Positions 25,109 through 32,805 of a DNA stretch of 38,743 nucleotides are shown here, piece after piece. Position numbers and translations under genes: made by a program. Where the stretch lies: assembly GCA_964459305.1 (NCBI GenBank), contig CAYWNA010000109.1:1-38743 (forward strand), read 5' to 3'. The DNA is from CAYWNA01 sp964459305. GTDB taxonomy: Bacteria > Planctomycetota > Planctomycetia > Pirellulales > Pirellulaceae. Each line of letters opens with the position of its first letter. Position 1 is the stretch's first letter. The notes under the pieces were generated by a model, which had not been told where the DNA came from, did no database searches, and worked only from the letters and a program-made list of their open reading frames with translations.

Positions 25109-27436
25109 GTTCGACAACTCGGGTGATTCGATCAGCCACAGGCAATCCAGATACACGTCGCTGACTCCCGACCGGCCTCTGGCGATATAGAAAACGCCGC
25201 CGTTCTTGGTCGGCTTCCACGGGCCGATGTCGAATACTTGCCAGTTGCCGTTTACCTCGTTGAGCTTGATGCGACGGCTGCAGGTTCGCGGCTGATCCGG
25301 GTTGTGGATGCCGACGGTGATAGCATCCTCGTCGGTGGATTGGCCTGCGTTTGCTTTGACGCGTGCAAACATCCGGTACTTCTTTCCGACGTCGAAGTCC
25401 CACGGGTGTCCGAAGCTGTGCTGAATCGACCATCCGGGCGAGATGACCGCCTGAGCCCAGCCGTCGGTCGCACCGTCCGCCTTCTTAAGGAACCTGACCT
25501 GCCCATCGAGTTGGGCAGACTGAAGGAAATGGTAGGTTGTCGGATCCGCGTCCTTGATTTCGGGCGGAAGATCGCCGTTGGGTCCACGTCGTTCGATCTT
25601 CCCATAGTCCAACGCCCAAGCGAACAACTCTTCGGCATGATCGCCTTCGCGCACCCGGCTAATCCGCGCCTCCCGGCCGACGCGTGCGAACTGTTCTGTG
25701 TACCCGACCCACGACAAATCGGGGCATGCCTGGCTGGCGGGCTCCCACAACTGGCCTGCCCGCTTCAGGACAACGTATTGCACCGGAATATGATCGATTT
25801 CCACACGCCTGCGCAGCTCAGGATCGTCTTTGACCGCGGCTTCGGCCTGTTGAAAGAGTTGCTCCGCGCGCACCATCAAGTCTGGAGACAGATAAGGCGC
25901 CGAAAGGTACGTTCTTCGCGTGCACCAGATCGGGATGCGATCTTTCGCGATGGCATCGTGCAGCATGTTCGCATATTCGAGGACGAAACGGCCTGCCTTT
26001 GATCCGTAGTATCCAAGACAAAACTCCTCGACCAATTTCCTGTCGTCAACGTTCGGGTCCCACATGGCTTTCGCCAGAATCCACATGCATAGCGGCGAGA
26101 ACTGCCCGTGCCGCGTGGTGTGGCTGCCCTGGTGCATGATGCCGCGCACTTTATGGTCGGCGTAGAACTTGACGTTCGGCGCCAACACATAGTAGTTCGG
26201 ATACGGCAAGACGTAGTGGGTGAAGTTGGTCGTGTAGTCCCAGATGTAGAGCTTCGGGGCGAGTTCCGACCATCCTTCGATATCGGTCTTGAACGCCGCG
26301 TTCTCGTCCGGGTACCCGTCGGCCAACGGCTGCCCGAAATTGCATTCGATGGAGCACAACGTAATCGCCATCTTGGCGTCCGGCACGATGCCCCTTGGCG
26401 GTTGTCGAGTCCAGCGATAGGCGGGCACGTTGATGACGACATCTGCGTGCTTCCGGCGAACGATTGCAGCTATCTCCTTGGCAAAATGCACTTGTGCACC
26501 ACCGTGTGAGCCGTACCGCTTGGCCAGAGCCTTGCAGTCGTCACACTCGCAGTAGTTGCTGTTGTCGTTCTGACCGATGGTGAAGAAGCGCCATTCGGGA
26601 TGCGCCGCGATAAGGCGCATGATCGAGTCTGCCATCAGCCGGACTACGTCCTTGTTTGAGAAACACGGCTGTCCGGGATTGTGCCTACCGTTCCGAAGCG
26701 CGTAATAGGTCGGGTGCTCGTTGAAGTACCGGGCGGGCGGAAGCAACGCATCATAGCTGTGCACGAGCGTGTGGAACTTCCACGCCCTGCCATATTCCGG
26801 CTTCATGTCCTTGTAGAAGCCGCCGTTCACCTTATTCCGCGCCCGCCAGACCATGGATTCCTTGGAATTGTCCATGTCACCGTAGAGCATGTCGCGATAC
26901 TCCAGCGCGGGTGCGTGTTGCTCGTCCATGTCCGCGATGCGGATCGTCTTCACGGGCGGAATCGTGCTCGCGCCGGGGTACCACCACCGGCAACCGAGTT
27001 TTTCCAGCAAAGTGAACACGCCATACATCGTCCCCCGATCGCGCCCGCCAGCGATGACCAGCCGGTCGCCAACGGTTCGGATCACAAACCCATCTGGGCC
27101 GAGCGCAGCCGTGTCGAGCTTCACGCCCAGCGAGCGCACCGTTTGACCATCTCCGATCAGAATGGCTTTGGCGGGCAACGATTCTCCTTCGGCTTGGACA
27201 TCGAGCGTTGCCCCGCTCATCTGACGTAGGTGTGAAACCAGGTCCTCAGCCGCCCACTTCTCCGATGGCGAGGCATCCGCAGAAAGCACGATCGCGTACT
27301 TGCTTTCCCCGTCGGCAACGAGCGTGAGCGACTGCCGATCGGCAAAGGTCGTCGCCGTCGCACTCGATACGAGCGCGAGCAACGGAAGGACGCGTATACC
27401 GATTGGCCAACAATGATTTGCTTCACAAGCGTTCAT
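25100..27436 (-). CDS. Exported DUF4838 glycoside-hydrolase-like protein
   Basis: A 778-residue protein. The start at 27436 has GGTGGAG about 6 bases upstream; an in-frame ATG at 27475 would add 13 residues. A signal peptide (IRVLPLLALVSSATATTFA) is followed by an alpha-glucuronidase N-domain-like region (LSADASPSEKWAAEDLVSHL; AILIGDGQTVRSLGV; DGFVIRTVGDRLVIAGGRDR; YGVFTLLEKLGCRWWYPG). The DUF4838 core then shows RFFTIGQNDNSNYCECDDCK, VVINVPAYRW and KLYIWDYTTNFTHYVLPYPN. The C-terminal ~170 residues form a separate beta-rich domain, possibly carbohydrate binding (QHSFGHPWDFDVGKKYRMFA). The enzyme activity is not established for DUF4838. Confidence 0.87.
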   Translation of the reverse strand: MNACEANHCWPIGIRVLPLLALVSSATATTFADRQSLTLVADGESKYAIVLSADASPSEKWAAEDLVSHLRQMSGATLDVQAEGESLPAKAILIGDGQTVRSLGVKLDTAALGPDGFVIRTVGDRLVIAGGRDRGTMYGVFTLLEKLGCRWWYPGASTIPPVKTIRIADMDEQHAPALEYRDMLYGDMDNSKESMVWRARNKVNGGFYKDMKPEYGRAWKFHTLVHSYDALLPPARYFNEHPTYYALRNGRHNPGQPCFSNKDVVRLMADSIMRLIAAHPEWRFFTIGQNDNSNYCECDDCKALAKRYGSHGGAQVHFAKEIAAIVRRKHADVVINVPAYRWTRQPPRGIVPDAKMAITLCSIECNFGQPLADGYPDENAAFKTDIEGWSELAPKLYIWDYTTNFTHYVLPYPNYYVLAPNVKFYADHKVRGIMHQGSHTTRHGQFSPLCMWILAKAMWDPNVDDRKLVEEFCLGYYGSKAGRFVLEYANMLHDAIAKDRIPIWCTRRTYLSAPYLSPDLMVRAEQLFQQAEAAVKDDPELRRRVEIDHIPVQYVVLKRAGQLWEPASQACPDLSWVGYTEQFARVGREARISRVREGDHAEELFAWALDYGKIERRGPNGDLPPEIKDADPTTYHFLQSAQLDGQVRFLKKADGATDGWAQAVISPGWSIQHSFGHPWDFDVGKKYRMFARVKANAGQSTDEDAITVGIHNPDQPRTCSRRIKLNEVNGNWQVFDIGPWKPTKNGGVFYIARGRSGVSDVYLDCLWLIESPELSNSR

Positions 27437-27671
27437 GATGACTCCACCTGATGAGTGTCTTTCCCACATCTCCAACGTCGCGGCTACGAATCGCCCACGG
27501 ATCGCGCCTCTTTGGCTTGAGGCGGTGAATTGAATGACGAATCAGTTTAACAGAAGCGGCGAGTATTCACAAAACTCTGGTTTGTGTGTCCACATTTCTT
27601 CCTGGATTTCGATTGGGAACGATAGGGGAGTTTGATGGGCTACGCTGTTACATTTTTCAGGAGACACGTCG

Positions 27672-28997
27672 ATGGTCTACAGAAATTCCTACAATGATCA
27701 CTTTGGCGAGTTGGGCGCGCATGTGGCGAAGCGGTGGCCAGAAAAGAACATTATCAAAGACAAGGGCAAAACGGGCGATACGTTGGGCCTCGCGCTTTCA
27801 GGCGGCGGATATCGATCGGCAATATTCAACTATGGCATCCTGAGGGGCCTTTATCAGATTGGGCTGATTCGCAAATTTGACTACATTTCCGTTGTCTCAG
27901 GTGGATCGTGGATTGGAACACCCTTCGCCATGACGCGCAGCCTGAAGTGGTTCTTCCGTCCAGTCAAGACGCATCCAAACTGCATTGAAGAAGGTTTCGA
28001 ATCGTTGCTGGTCAATCCGGTCCGCGTGGCGCAGGAGGCCGCCCTAAGCCGGAAGAACGCCAACTTTGTGAGTAACATCTACGGACGACTTCTGGCCAAG
28101 ACCTTCCTGCGGGAGCATGGTGATCGTGCTCGATTCCGCCCTCTTTCCGACAAGCGTCTGATTCGGGACAGTGACCGGCCGTTTCTGATCGTCAATGGCA
28201 CGGTCAACTTTCGCAGGCCTGATGGTTTCGACGTGACGCAAGAGTGCTTTGAGATGACTCGGCTCTACTGCGGGAGCCGATCGCTTGGGTACGTGGACAC
28301 GCCCGATCTAAAGGCTACCGAATATCCAATTCGGATTCGGGATGCCATCGCCATTTCCGGTGCGGCTGTGGCTACGCACATACCCACATTAGGCGGAGAG
28401 GTCGCGGGTTTTGGGCTGAGCCGTGAGGTTGCCAACTACGCACTCGGAAAGGCCTCGGCACCGGCGGGCGGTCCCACCACAACGGAATTAGACGTTGCGG
28501 ATGGTGGCCACTACAACAACCTTGGCATCGAGTCACTTGTGAATCGAGGTTGCGGGTACATCATCCTGGTTGACGCCGAACATGATCCGGAATCGATTGA
28601 AGACGGTCGATCCAACCAGTCGTACCATGGGCTCAGGACTTTGCTCGGTCGCAACAGTATCAACAACCCGATTACGGACGACTGGATGCAGCAGATGGAC
28701 AGAGCCGACGAGGCCGTTCACGAGTTCTCGGTTCCCGATGACAGCATACCGGACATTTTGTACATCAAGCTCAAGGCTTCAACGGAATTCAACAAGATCG
28801 CTAGAGGTGAACCGTACAACAAACCTGGCTTCCTCAGAAATCTGTTCGGAGCGGGTGAATTCGCCTTTGACCCCCAGTTCAGTACGGCCAAGTTGGACTA
28901 TGATTTCGCGGAACACAGGAACCTCTCCAATCTCGGCACGTTTCTGGTCGACAAGCACAAGGTCCTGATCAAATCGTTTGCCGCAAAGTCGGCGTGA
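27672..28997 (+). CDS. Patatin/cPLA2-like hydrolase
   Basis: A 441-residue protein with no signal peptide, so cytoplasmic or peripheral. An oxyanion-hole motif LALSGGGYRSAIFNYG is at residues 40-55, the nucleophile elbow reads SVVSGGSWIGT (Ser76; a cPLA2-like SGGSW form of GxSxG), and the catalytic Asp is in DVADGGHYNNLGIESLVNRG (D277). Ser-Asp dyad enzymes of this type release fatty acids from phospholipids or lysophospholipids. The ribosome binding site AGGAG is about 8 bases before ATG 27672. It is divergent from DUF4838 (235-bp gap) and convergent with the flavoprotein gene. Confidence 0.88.
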   Translation: MVYRNSYNDHFGELGAHVAKRWPEKNIIKDKGKTGDTLGLALSGGGYRSAIFNYGILRGLYQIGLIRKFDYISVVSGGSWIGTPFAMTRSLKWFFRPVKTHPNCIEEGFESLLVNPVRVAQEAALSRKNANFVSNIYGRLLAKTFLREHGDRARFRPLSDKRLIRDSDRPFLIVNGTVNFRRPDGFDVTQECFEMTRLYCGSRSLGYVDTPDLKATEYPIRIRDAIAISGAAVATHIPTLGGEVAGFGLSREVANYALGKASAPAGGPTTTELDVADGGHYNNLGIESLVNRGCGYIILVDAEHDPESIEDGRSNQSYHGLRTLLGRNSINNPITDDWMQQMDRADEAVHEFSVPDDSIPDILYIKLKASTEFNKIARGEPYNKPGFLRNLFGAGEFAFDPQFSTAKLDYDFAEHRNLSNLGTFLVDKHKVLIKSFAAKSA

Positions 28998-29060
28998 TAC
29001 GTCTTCCACCATGAACAGCCGCGGACGATCGCGACGCCGGAGCGTCCAAACCACATCGCT

Positions 29061-30608
29061 TTACCGTGTCCAAGCGAACCATTTGTGGAAGAGTGACTTC
29101 ACCAGCGGCGTTAGGCGTGTGCGGTTGAATTGATCGCCTAGTTTGCGAATGGCTTCTGCCTGCGTTGGGTAGGGGTGAATTGTGTTGCCGATCTTTTTCA
29201 ACCCCAGCCCGTGGGTCATGGCCAGTGTGATCTCGGAGATCATGTCTCCGGCGTTGCGAGCGACGATGGTGGCTCCGACAATCTGATCCGTGCCCTTCTT
29301 GAGATGAACCTTGACGAAGCCCTCGTCGTCGCCTTCCAGGATGGCTCGGTCAACGTCGCGGAATTCCTGAATGAACGTATCAACTTCGATCCCCTTCTCC
29401 CTTGCCTGGCTTTCGTTAAGCCCAACATGGGCGATTTCGGGCGAGGTATAAGTGCACCACGGGATGAGGAGCGATGACGATTTGGCACGGCCCTTGAACA
29501 AAGCGTTCTGAATCACGATGCGAGCCATGAAGTCGGCCGCGTGGGTGAATTGATACGGCGAACAGATATCGCCTGCGGCATAAATGCGGGGGTTTGTGGT
29601 TTGCATGTGATCGTTGACCTTGATGCCCTTCCCGTCGTATTCTACGCCAATCGCTTCCAGGTTAAGATTCTCGACATTGGGCGCTCGACCCACGGCCACG
29701 AGCAACTGATCAACCGGCTCGTCGTATCCTTGACCGTGCGATTCCACGGCCAGCCGAATACCACCCTCGCTTCGGATTTCGAGCTTGCGGCCACAACAGA
29801 GCAATCTGACACCGTCGCGCACGATTGCCTCCTCAACGATCTCCGCCGCGTCACGGTCTTCGCGTGGTAGAATGCCATGTTCCGCCTCGACCAAGACAAC
29901 CTCGGATCCTAACTGGGCGAACGACTGAGCCATCTCGCAACCGACTGGCCCGGCGCCGATGATACCGAACCGCTGCGGAAGTTCCGTCAGCGAAAACACC
30001 GTTTCGTTGGTCAGGTAGTCTACCGAATCCAAGCCAGGGATGGGCGGTGCCGCGGCTCGGGCGCCCGTGGCAATCACGGCCCGTTTGAAGTCCAGCTTGG
30101 TCCCGTGGACATCGATTGTGTTGGAATCGACGAAGCGGCCCTTTCCGAAATAGACATCGACGCCCAAATCGCGGAAACGCTGGGCCGAGTCGTTCGGGCT
30201 GATGCGGGCCCGCAATCGGCGCATGCGTTGCATGGCCGCGGCAAAGTCGATGTCAACATTGCCCGATATGTCCACGCCAAACTGCCCGGCCCGGCCGAGC
30301 GTGGCAGCCACGCGAGCTGCACTGATGATTCCTTTGGACGGAACGCAGCCGATGTTCAGGCAATCACCACCCATCAAGCTGCGTTCGATCAGGGCGACCT
30401 TGGCACCCAAGCCTGCGGCTCCGGCAGCCGCGACCAGCCCCGCGGTTCCCGCGCCGATCGCGACCAGGTTGTAACGACCCGACGGTGTTGAGTTCTTCCA
30501 CTCCGGTGGATGCACATTGGCCTGGAGCTCTTGATCGTGTTCGTCGTTCGGCAGCAGTTGCTCGAAGTCCGCCGTTGTTTCGCCAGTAGCTTGTATCGTG
30601 GTGGTCAT
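29061..30608 (-). CDS. Mercuric-reductase-like flavoprotein disulfide reductase
   Basis: A 515-residue FAD/NAD(P)-dependent pyridine nucleotide-disulfide oxidoreductase. It shows the FAD-binding GAGTAGLVAAAGAAGLGAKV, the redox-active disulfide GGDCLNIGCVPSK (C83, C88), the NAD(P) fold FGIIGAGPVGCEMAQSFAQL, the FAD/ribityl motif IYAAGDICSPYQFTH, and a C-terminal dimer domain with the active His region HPYPTQAEAI. The C-terminal vicinal Cys pair that delivers Hg(II) in MerA and an N-terminal heavy-metal domain are both absent, so mercury reduction is unlikely; a ~45-residue N-terminal extension of unknown role is present. It overlaps the TVP38 gene by 4 bp (ATGA), so the two are translationally coupled. 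Confidence 0.9.
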   Translation of the reverse strand: MTTTIQATGETTADFEQLLPNDEHDQELQANVHPPEWKNSTPSGRYNLVAIGAGTAGLVAAAGAAGLGAKVALIERSLMGGDCLNIGCVPSKGIISAARVAATLGRAGQFGVDISGNVDIDFAAAMQRMRRLRARISPNDSAQRFRDLGVDVYFGKGRFVDSNTIDVHGTKLDFKRAVIATGARAAAPPIPGLDSVDYLTNETVFSLTELPQRFGIIGAGPVGCEMAQSFAQLGSEVVLVEAEHGILPREDRDAAEIVEEAIVRDGVRLLCCGRKLEIRSEGGIRLAVESHGQGYDEPVDQLLVAVGRAPNVENLNLEAIGVEYDGKGIKVNDHMQTTNPRIYAAGDICSPYQFTHAADFMARIVIQNALFKGRAKSSSLLIPWCTYTSPEIAHVGLNESQAREKGIEVDTFIQEFRDVDRAILEGDDEGFVKVHLKKGTDQIVGATIVARNAGDMISEITLAMTHGLGLKKIGNTIHPYPTQAEAIRKLGDQFNRTRLTPLVKSLFHKWFAWTR

Positions 30609-31429
30609 GAGTAAACCTCTCGTTCAGCGAATGGTCCGTTCTTTGGGGAATCTTCCACAGTGACCGCCTGCTCAGCCACCTTGGCCGGCGTCCCAGGAGA
30701 AGCCAGCTTTACGACCCAACGCACCGCCAACGGGAACAGACCCAACAGGGCGAAAGCGGTTACGATCTGCGCTAGCTGACCTGGGGAGAACACGGCGGCG
30801 ATGCCGTCACCGGCCAGCGTCTGGAGGCTGGGGACGCTGGAACCGGCATAGACATAGACGGCTGTGCCGGCGAGCATCCCCAATTGACTCACCCACCAGA
30901 AGGTTCGCGTGCGAATCGGCGTCAGCCCCATCACCACGTTGATGACAAAGAAGGGCACGGCGGGAATCAGGCGTAGCGTGAACAAATAGAAAGGCCCCTC
31001 GCATTCCAAAGCCTGATTAAATCTGGCGAGTCGGTCGCCGAATCGGCGCTGAATTGCGTCACGAAACAAGAAACGACTCATCAGAAACGCTAACGTCGCC
31101 CCGGCGGTCGAGGCAAAGCTGACAACGATCACCCCACGCAGGATGCCGAAGTACCATCCGTAGGCGAGCGTCATCACGGTGGCCCCGGGAAGCGAAAGGC
31201 CGGTGACGATCACGTACAGCAGAAACGCAGCACCGTAGAAAAGAACAGGATGCTGCTGCTGAAAGGCTCGCAACTGAACCTCTTGCCGCGCGAGGTGCTC
31301 CAACGCCAAGATGTCGCTAAATCGCGTATAGGCAACCACGGCGATCCCGGCGACGAGCAACAGCAAGGCGAGCCTTTTCCAGGATCCGCCTCCGGAATTC
31401 GCTGTCTGTTGCATACGTTCTTCTGACAT
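30605..31429 (-). CDS. TVP38/TMEM64 (VTT/DedA-superfamily) membrane protein
   Basis: A 274-residue integral membrane protein with about six hydrophobic spans: WKRLALLLLVAGIAVVAYT, VLFYGAAFLLYVIVTGLSLP, GATVMTLAYGWYFGILRGVI, ASTAGATLAFLMSRFLF, FFVINVVMGLTPI and IVTAFALLGLFPLAVRWVV. Family signatures include GLSLPGATVMTLAYGWYFG, the glycine-rich FASTAGATLAFLMSRFLFRD and FTLRLIPAVPFFVINVVMGL. VTT proteins are scramblase- or transporter-like, but the substrate is unsettled. GGGAG precedes the ATG by 8 bases. Its stop overlaps the start of the mercuric-reductase-like gene, a pairing seen in other bacteria. Confidence 0.92.
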   Translation of the reverse strand: MSEERMQQTANSGGGSWKRLALLLLVAGIAVVAYTRFSDILALEHLARQEVQLRAFQQQHPVLFYGAAFLLYVIVTGLSLPGATVMTLAYGWYFGILRGVIVVSFASTAGATLAFLMSRFLFRDAIQRRFGDRLARFNQALECEGPFYLFTLRLIPAVPFFVINVVMGLTPIRTRTFWWVSQLGMLAGTAVYVYAGSSVPSLQTLAGDGIAAVFSPGQLAQIVTAFALLGLFPLAVRWVVKLASPGTPAKVAEQAVTVEDSPKNGPFAEREVYS

Positions 31430-31679
31430 GACGTCTAACTCCCAACCCGCACGTAACGGCCATATCTATCCATTTGTCGTCGCGGCGATTCATCCGAAAC
31501 CGCTCAGAGTCAAATGATATGACGGGGGTCTACCAGCCTTTCTTACACGAAAAAGTTTTGCATGATGGGGTCTCTTTCTCTCTGTAAGGAACCTGCAACC
31601 AGCACGTCATCTCCTCAGCGACATCGCTCGTCGATTGCGATGGATTGACCGACTTCCCCTTGTTGAGGAGTGTTATGTT

Positions 31680-32411
31680 ATGCGACAGTTCATTCGACCT
31701 ACCCTGTCTGTGCTCGCCGTGACCGGTCTGATGGCCGTGATTTCGATTTCCGTCCAGGCGCAAAGCGGAAGCCGCAGTTATCCGTCGAGCGGTTCCAGTC
31801 GCCGGGCACCGTCGACGGCGGGATCCGGTATGCGAACGCAGCCCAGAGCACCCGTAGCCCTCGAAGGCTACTGCCCGGTGAGTTTGAGAGAAATGAACAA
31901 ATGGGCGAAGGGATCGCCATCGATACAGTCAGTGCTCGATGGCCACACGTACTACTTTGCCAACCAGCGAGGCAAGCAAATGTTCGACAGCGGGGCCGCC
32001 AAGTATCTGCCGGTGCTGGGCGGAGACTGCGCGGTCAGCTATGCGAAGATGGGCAAGCGGGTACCTGGAAGCATTCGCCAAGCCGTATGGCACCGGGGGC
32101 GACTCTACTTGCTCGCCAATGCTCAAGGCAAGCAGATGTTCCTGGCCGATCCGGACGCCTACGCCAATGCCGATCTCGCCTACGACGGCAAATGCGTCGC
32201 CTGCAGCTTGAACATGAGGCAAACCGTGGCAGGTAAGCCCGAGTTCACGGTGTTCCACAAAGGGCTCCGATACCTGTTTCCGTCCGCCGGTCAACGCGAC
32301 GAGTTCTTGGCGCACCCAGAGAAGTATGAAGTTGTCTCCAACGCTGGCCCGGCTTTGTCGAGCGGGTCTGGCGCGCGGCGACCCGCTGGTTCCGGTTCCA
32401 GCACTCGGTGA
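31680..32411 (+). CDS. Exported protein with three tandem YHS-like domains
   Basis: A 243-residue protein; GAGGAG lies 9 bases before ATG 31680. A Sec signal (FIRPTLSVLAVTGLMAVISI, cleavage near VQA|Q) is followed by a Ser/Arg/Pro-rich linker (about residues 29-58). Then come three copies of a YHS-like unit: EGYCPVSLREM...VLDGHTYYFANQRGKQMF (62-112, C65), DCAVSYAKM...VWHRGRLYLLANAQGKQMF (113-167, C117) and KCVACSLNM...VFHKGLRYLFPSAGQRDEF (168-218, C172/C175). YHS domains are associated with metal binding in ATPases and heavy-metal proteins. The C-terminus is a low-complexity Ser/Gly/Arg tail. It is upstream of a lipoprotein gene and arsS. Metal binding is inferred from the Cys positions. Confidence 0.75.
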   Translation: MRQFIRPTLSVLAVTGLMAVISISVQAQSGSRSYPSSGSSRRAPSTAGSGMRTQPRAPVALEGYCPVSLREMNKWAKGSPSIQSVLDGHTYYFANQRGKQMFDSGAAKYLPVLGGDCAVSYAKMGKRVPGSIRQAVWHRGRLYLLANAQGKQMFLADPDAYANADLAYDGKCVACSLNMRQTVAGKPEFTVFHKGLRYLFPSAGQRDEFLAHPEKYEVVSNAGPALSSGSGARRPAGSGSSTR

Positions 32412-32463
32412 ACGAAGTCTTTACTTTTTCGGCAAGCAATTCCATCGCAAGAGGGCTTCAAAA

Positions 32464-32805
32464 ATGCGAAGGATCATTCTCTTAACCACAGCAATCTTGG
32501 TATACACGGGATGTGGCATCCAGATTCGACTGCAGTCGCCCCAAACATCGCCATCCGCGGGAAACGAAGCGGCAAGAATACGACGTCACGACAGAATCGG
32601 CGGGTGTCTGTACGGACGGTGGCAATTGCTGCTAAGAATTGGCGCTGCAATAGATCCTGAATTCACGGTAGCCGAAGTCGCCAGACTTTGGCCGCTCGAC
32701 ATGGGAAACCCAAACTCTGGTGAGTTCGGCTACATCGAGCAGATGCCGGCATTATTTCGGCAGCGAACCACGACAATCATTGCTCGAACGGTCCTAACAT
32801 CATGA
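32464..32805 (+). CDS. Small lipoprotein with a repeat-derived segment
   Basis: A 113-residue frame from ATG 32464 (AAGAGGG upstream). MRRIILLTTAILVYTGC is a lipoprotein signal with lipobox VYTGC (Cys17), so the mature protein would be lipid-anchored. Residues about 69-90 (VAEVARLWPLDMGNPNSGEF) are encoded by the family B palindrome at 32668-32733, so this part is likely acquired. No domain is recognised. The stop overlaps the ATG of the ArsS-type gene (ATGA), which suggests translation through this frame reaches the coupling point. Length and composition after the repeat look random, so the original 3' end may have been lost. Confidence 0.5.
   Translation: MRRIILLTTAILVYTGCGIQIRLQSPQTSPSAGNEAARIRRHDRIGGCLYGRWQLLLRIGAAIDPEFTVAEVARLWPLDMGNPNSGEFGYIEQMPALFRQRTTTIIARTVLTS
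32668..32733. repeat. Family B palindromic repeat, copy 2
   Basis: A 66-bp imperfect palindrome: GTAGCCGAAGTCGCCAGACT at the left and CTCTGGTGAGTTCGGCTAC at the right, with a central CATGGGAAACCC. It shares arms and spacer with copy 1 at 16552-16618. It lies inside the small lipoprotein frame and is open in that frame, so insertion did not break it. Confidence 0.82.

Noticed and set aside
31430..31679. Riboswitch or metal-responsive operator in the divergent region
   Set aside because: I looked for a dyad or conserved leader between the TVP38 and YHS genes and found no convincing palindrome or box pair.
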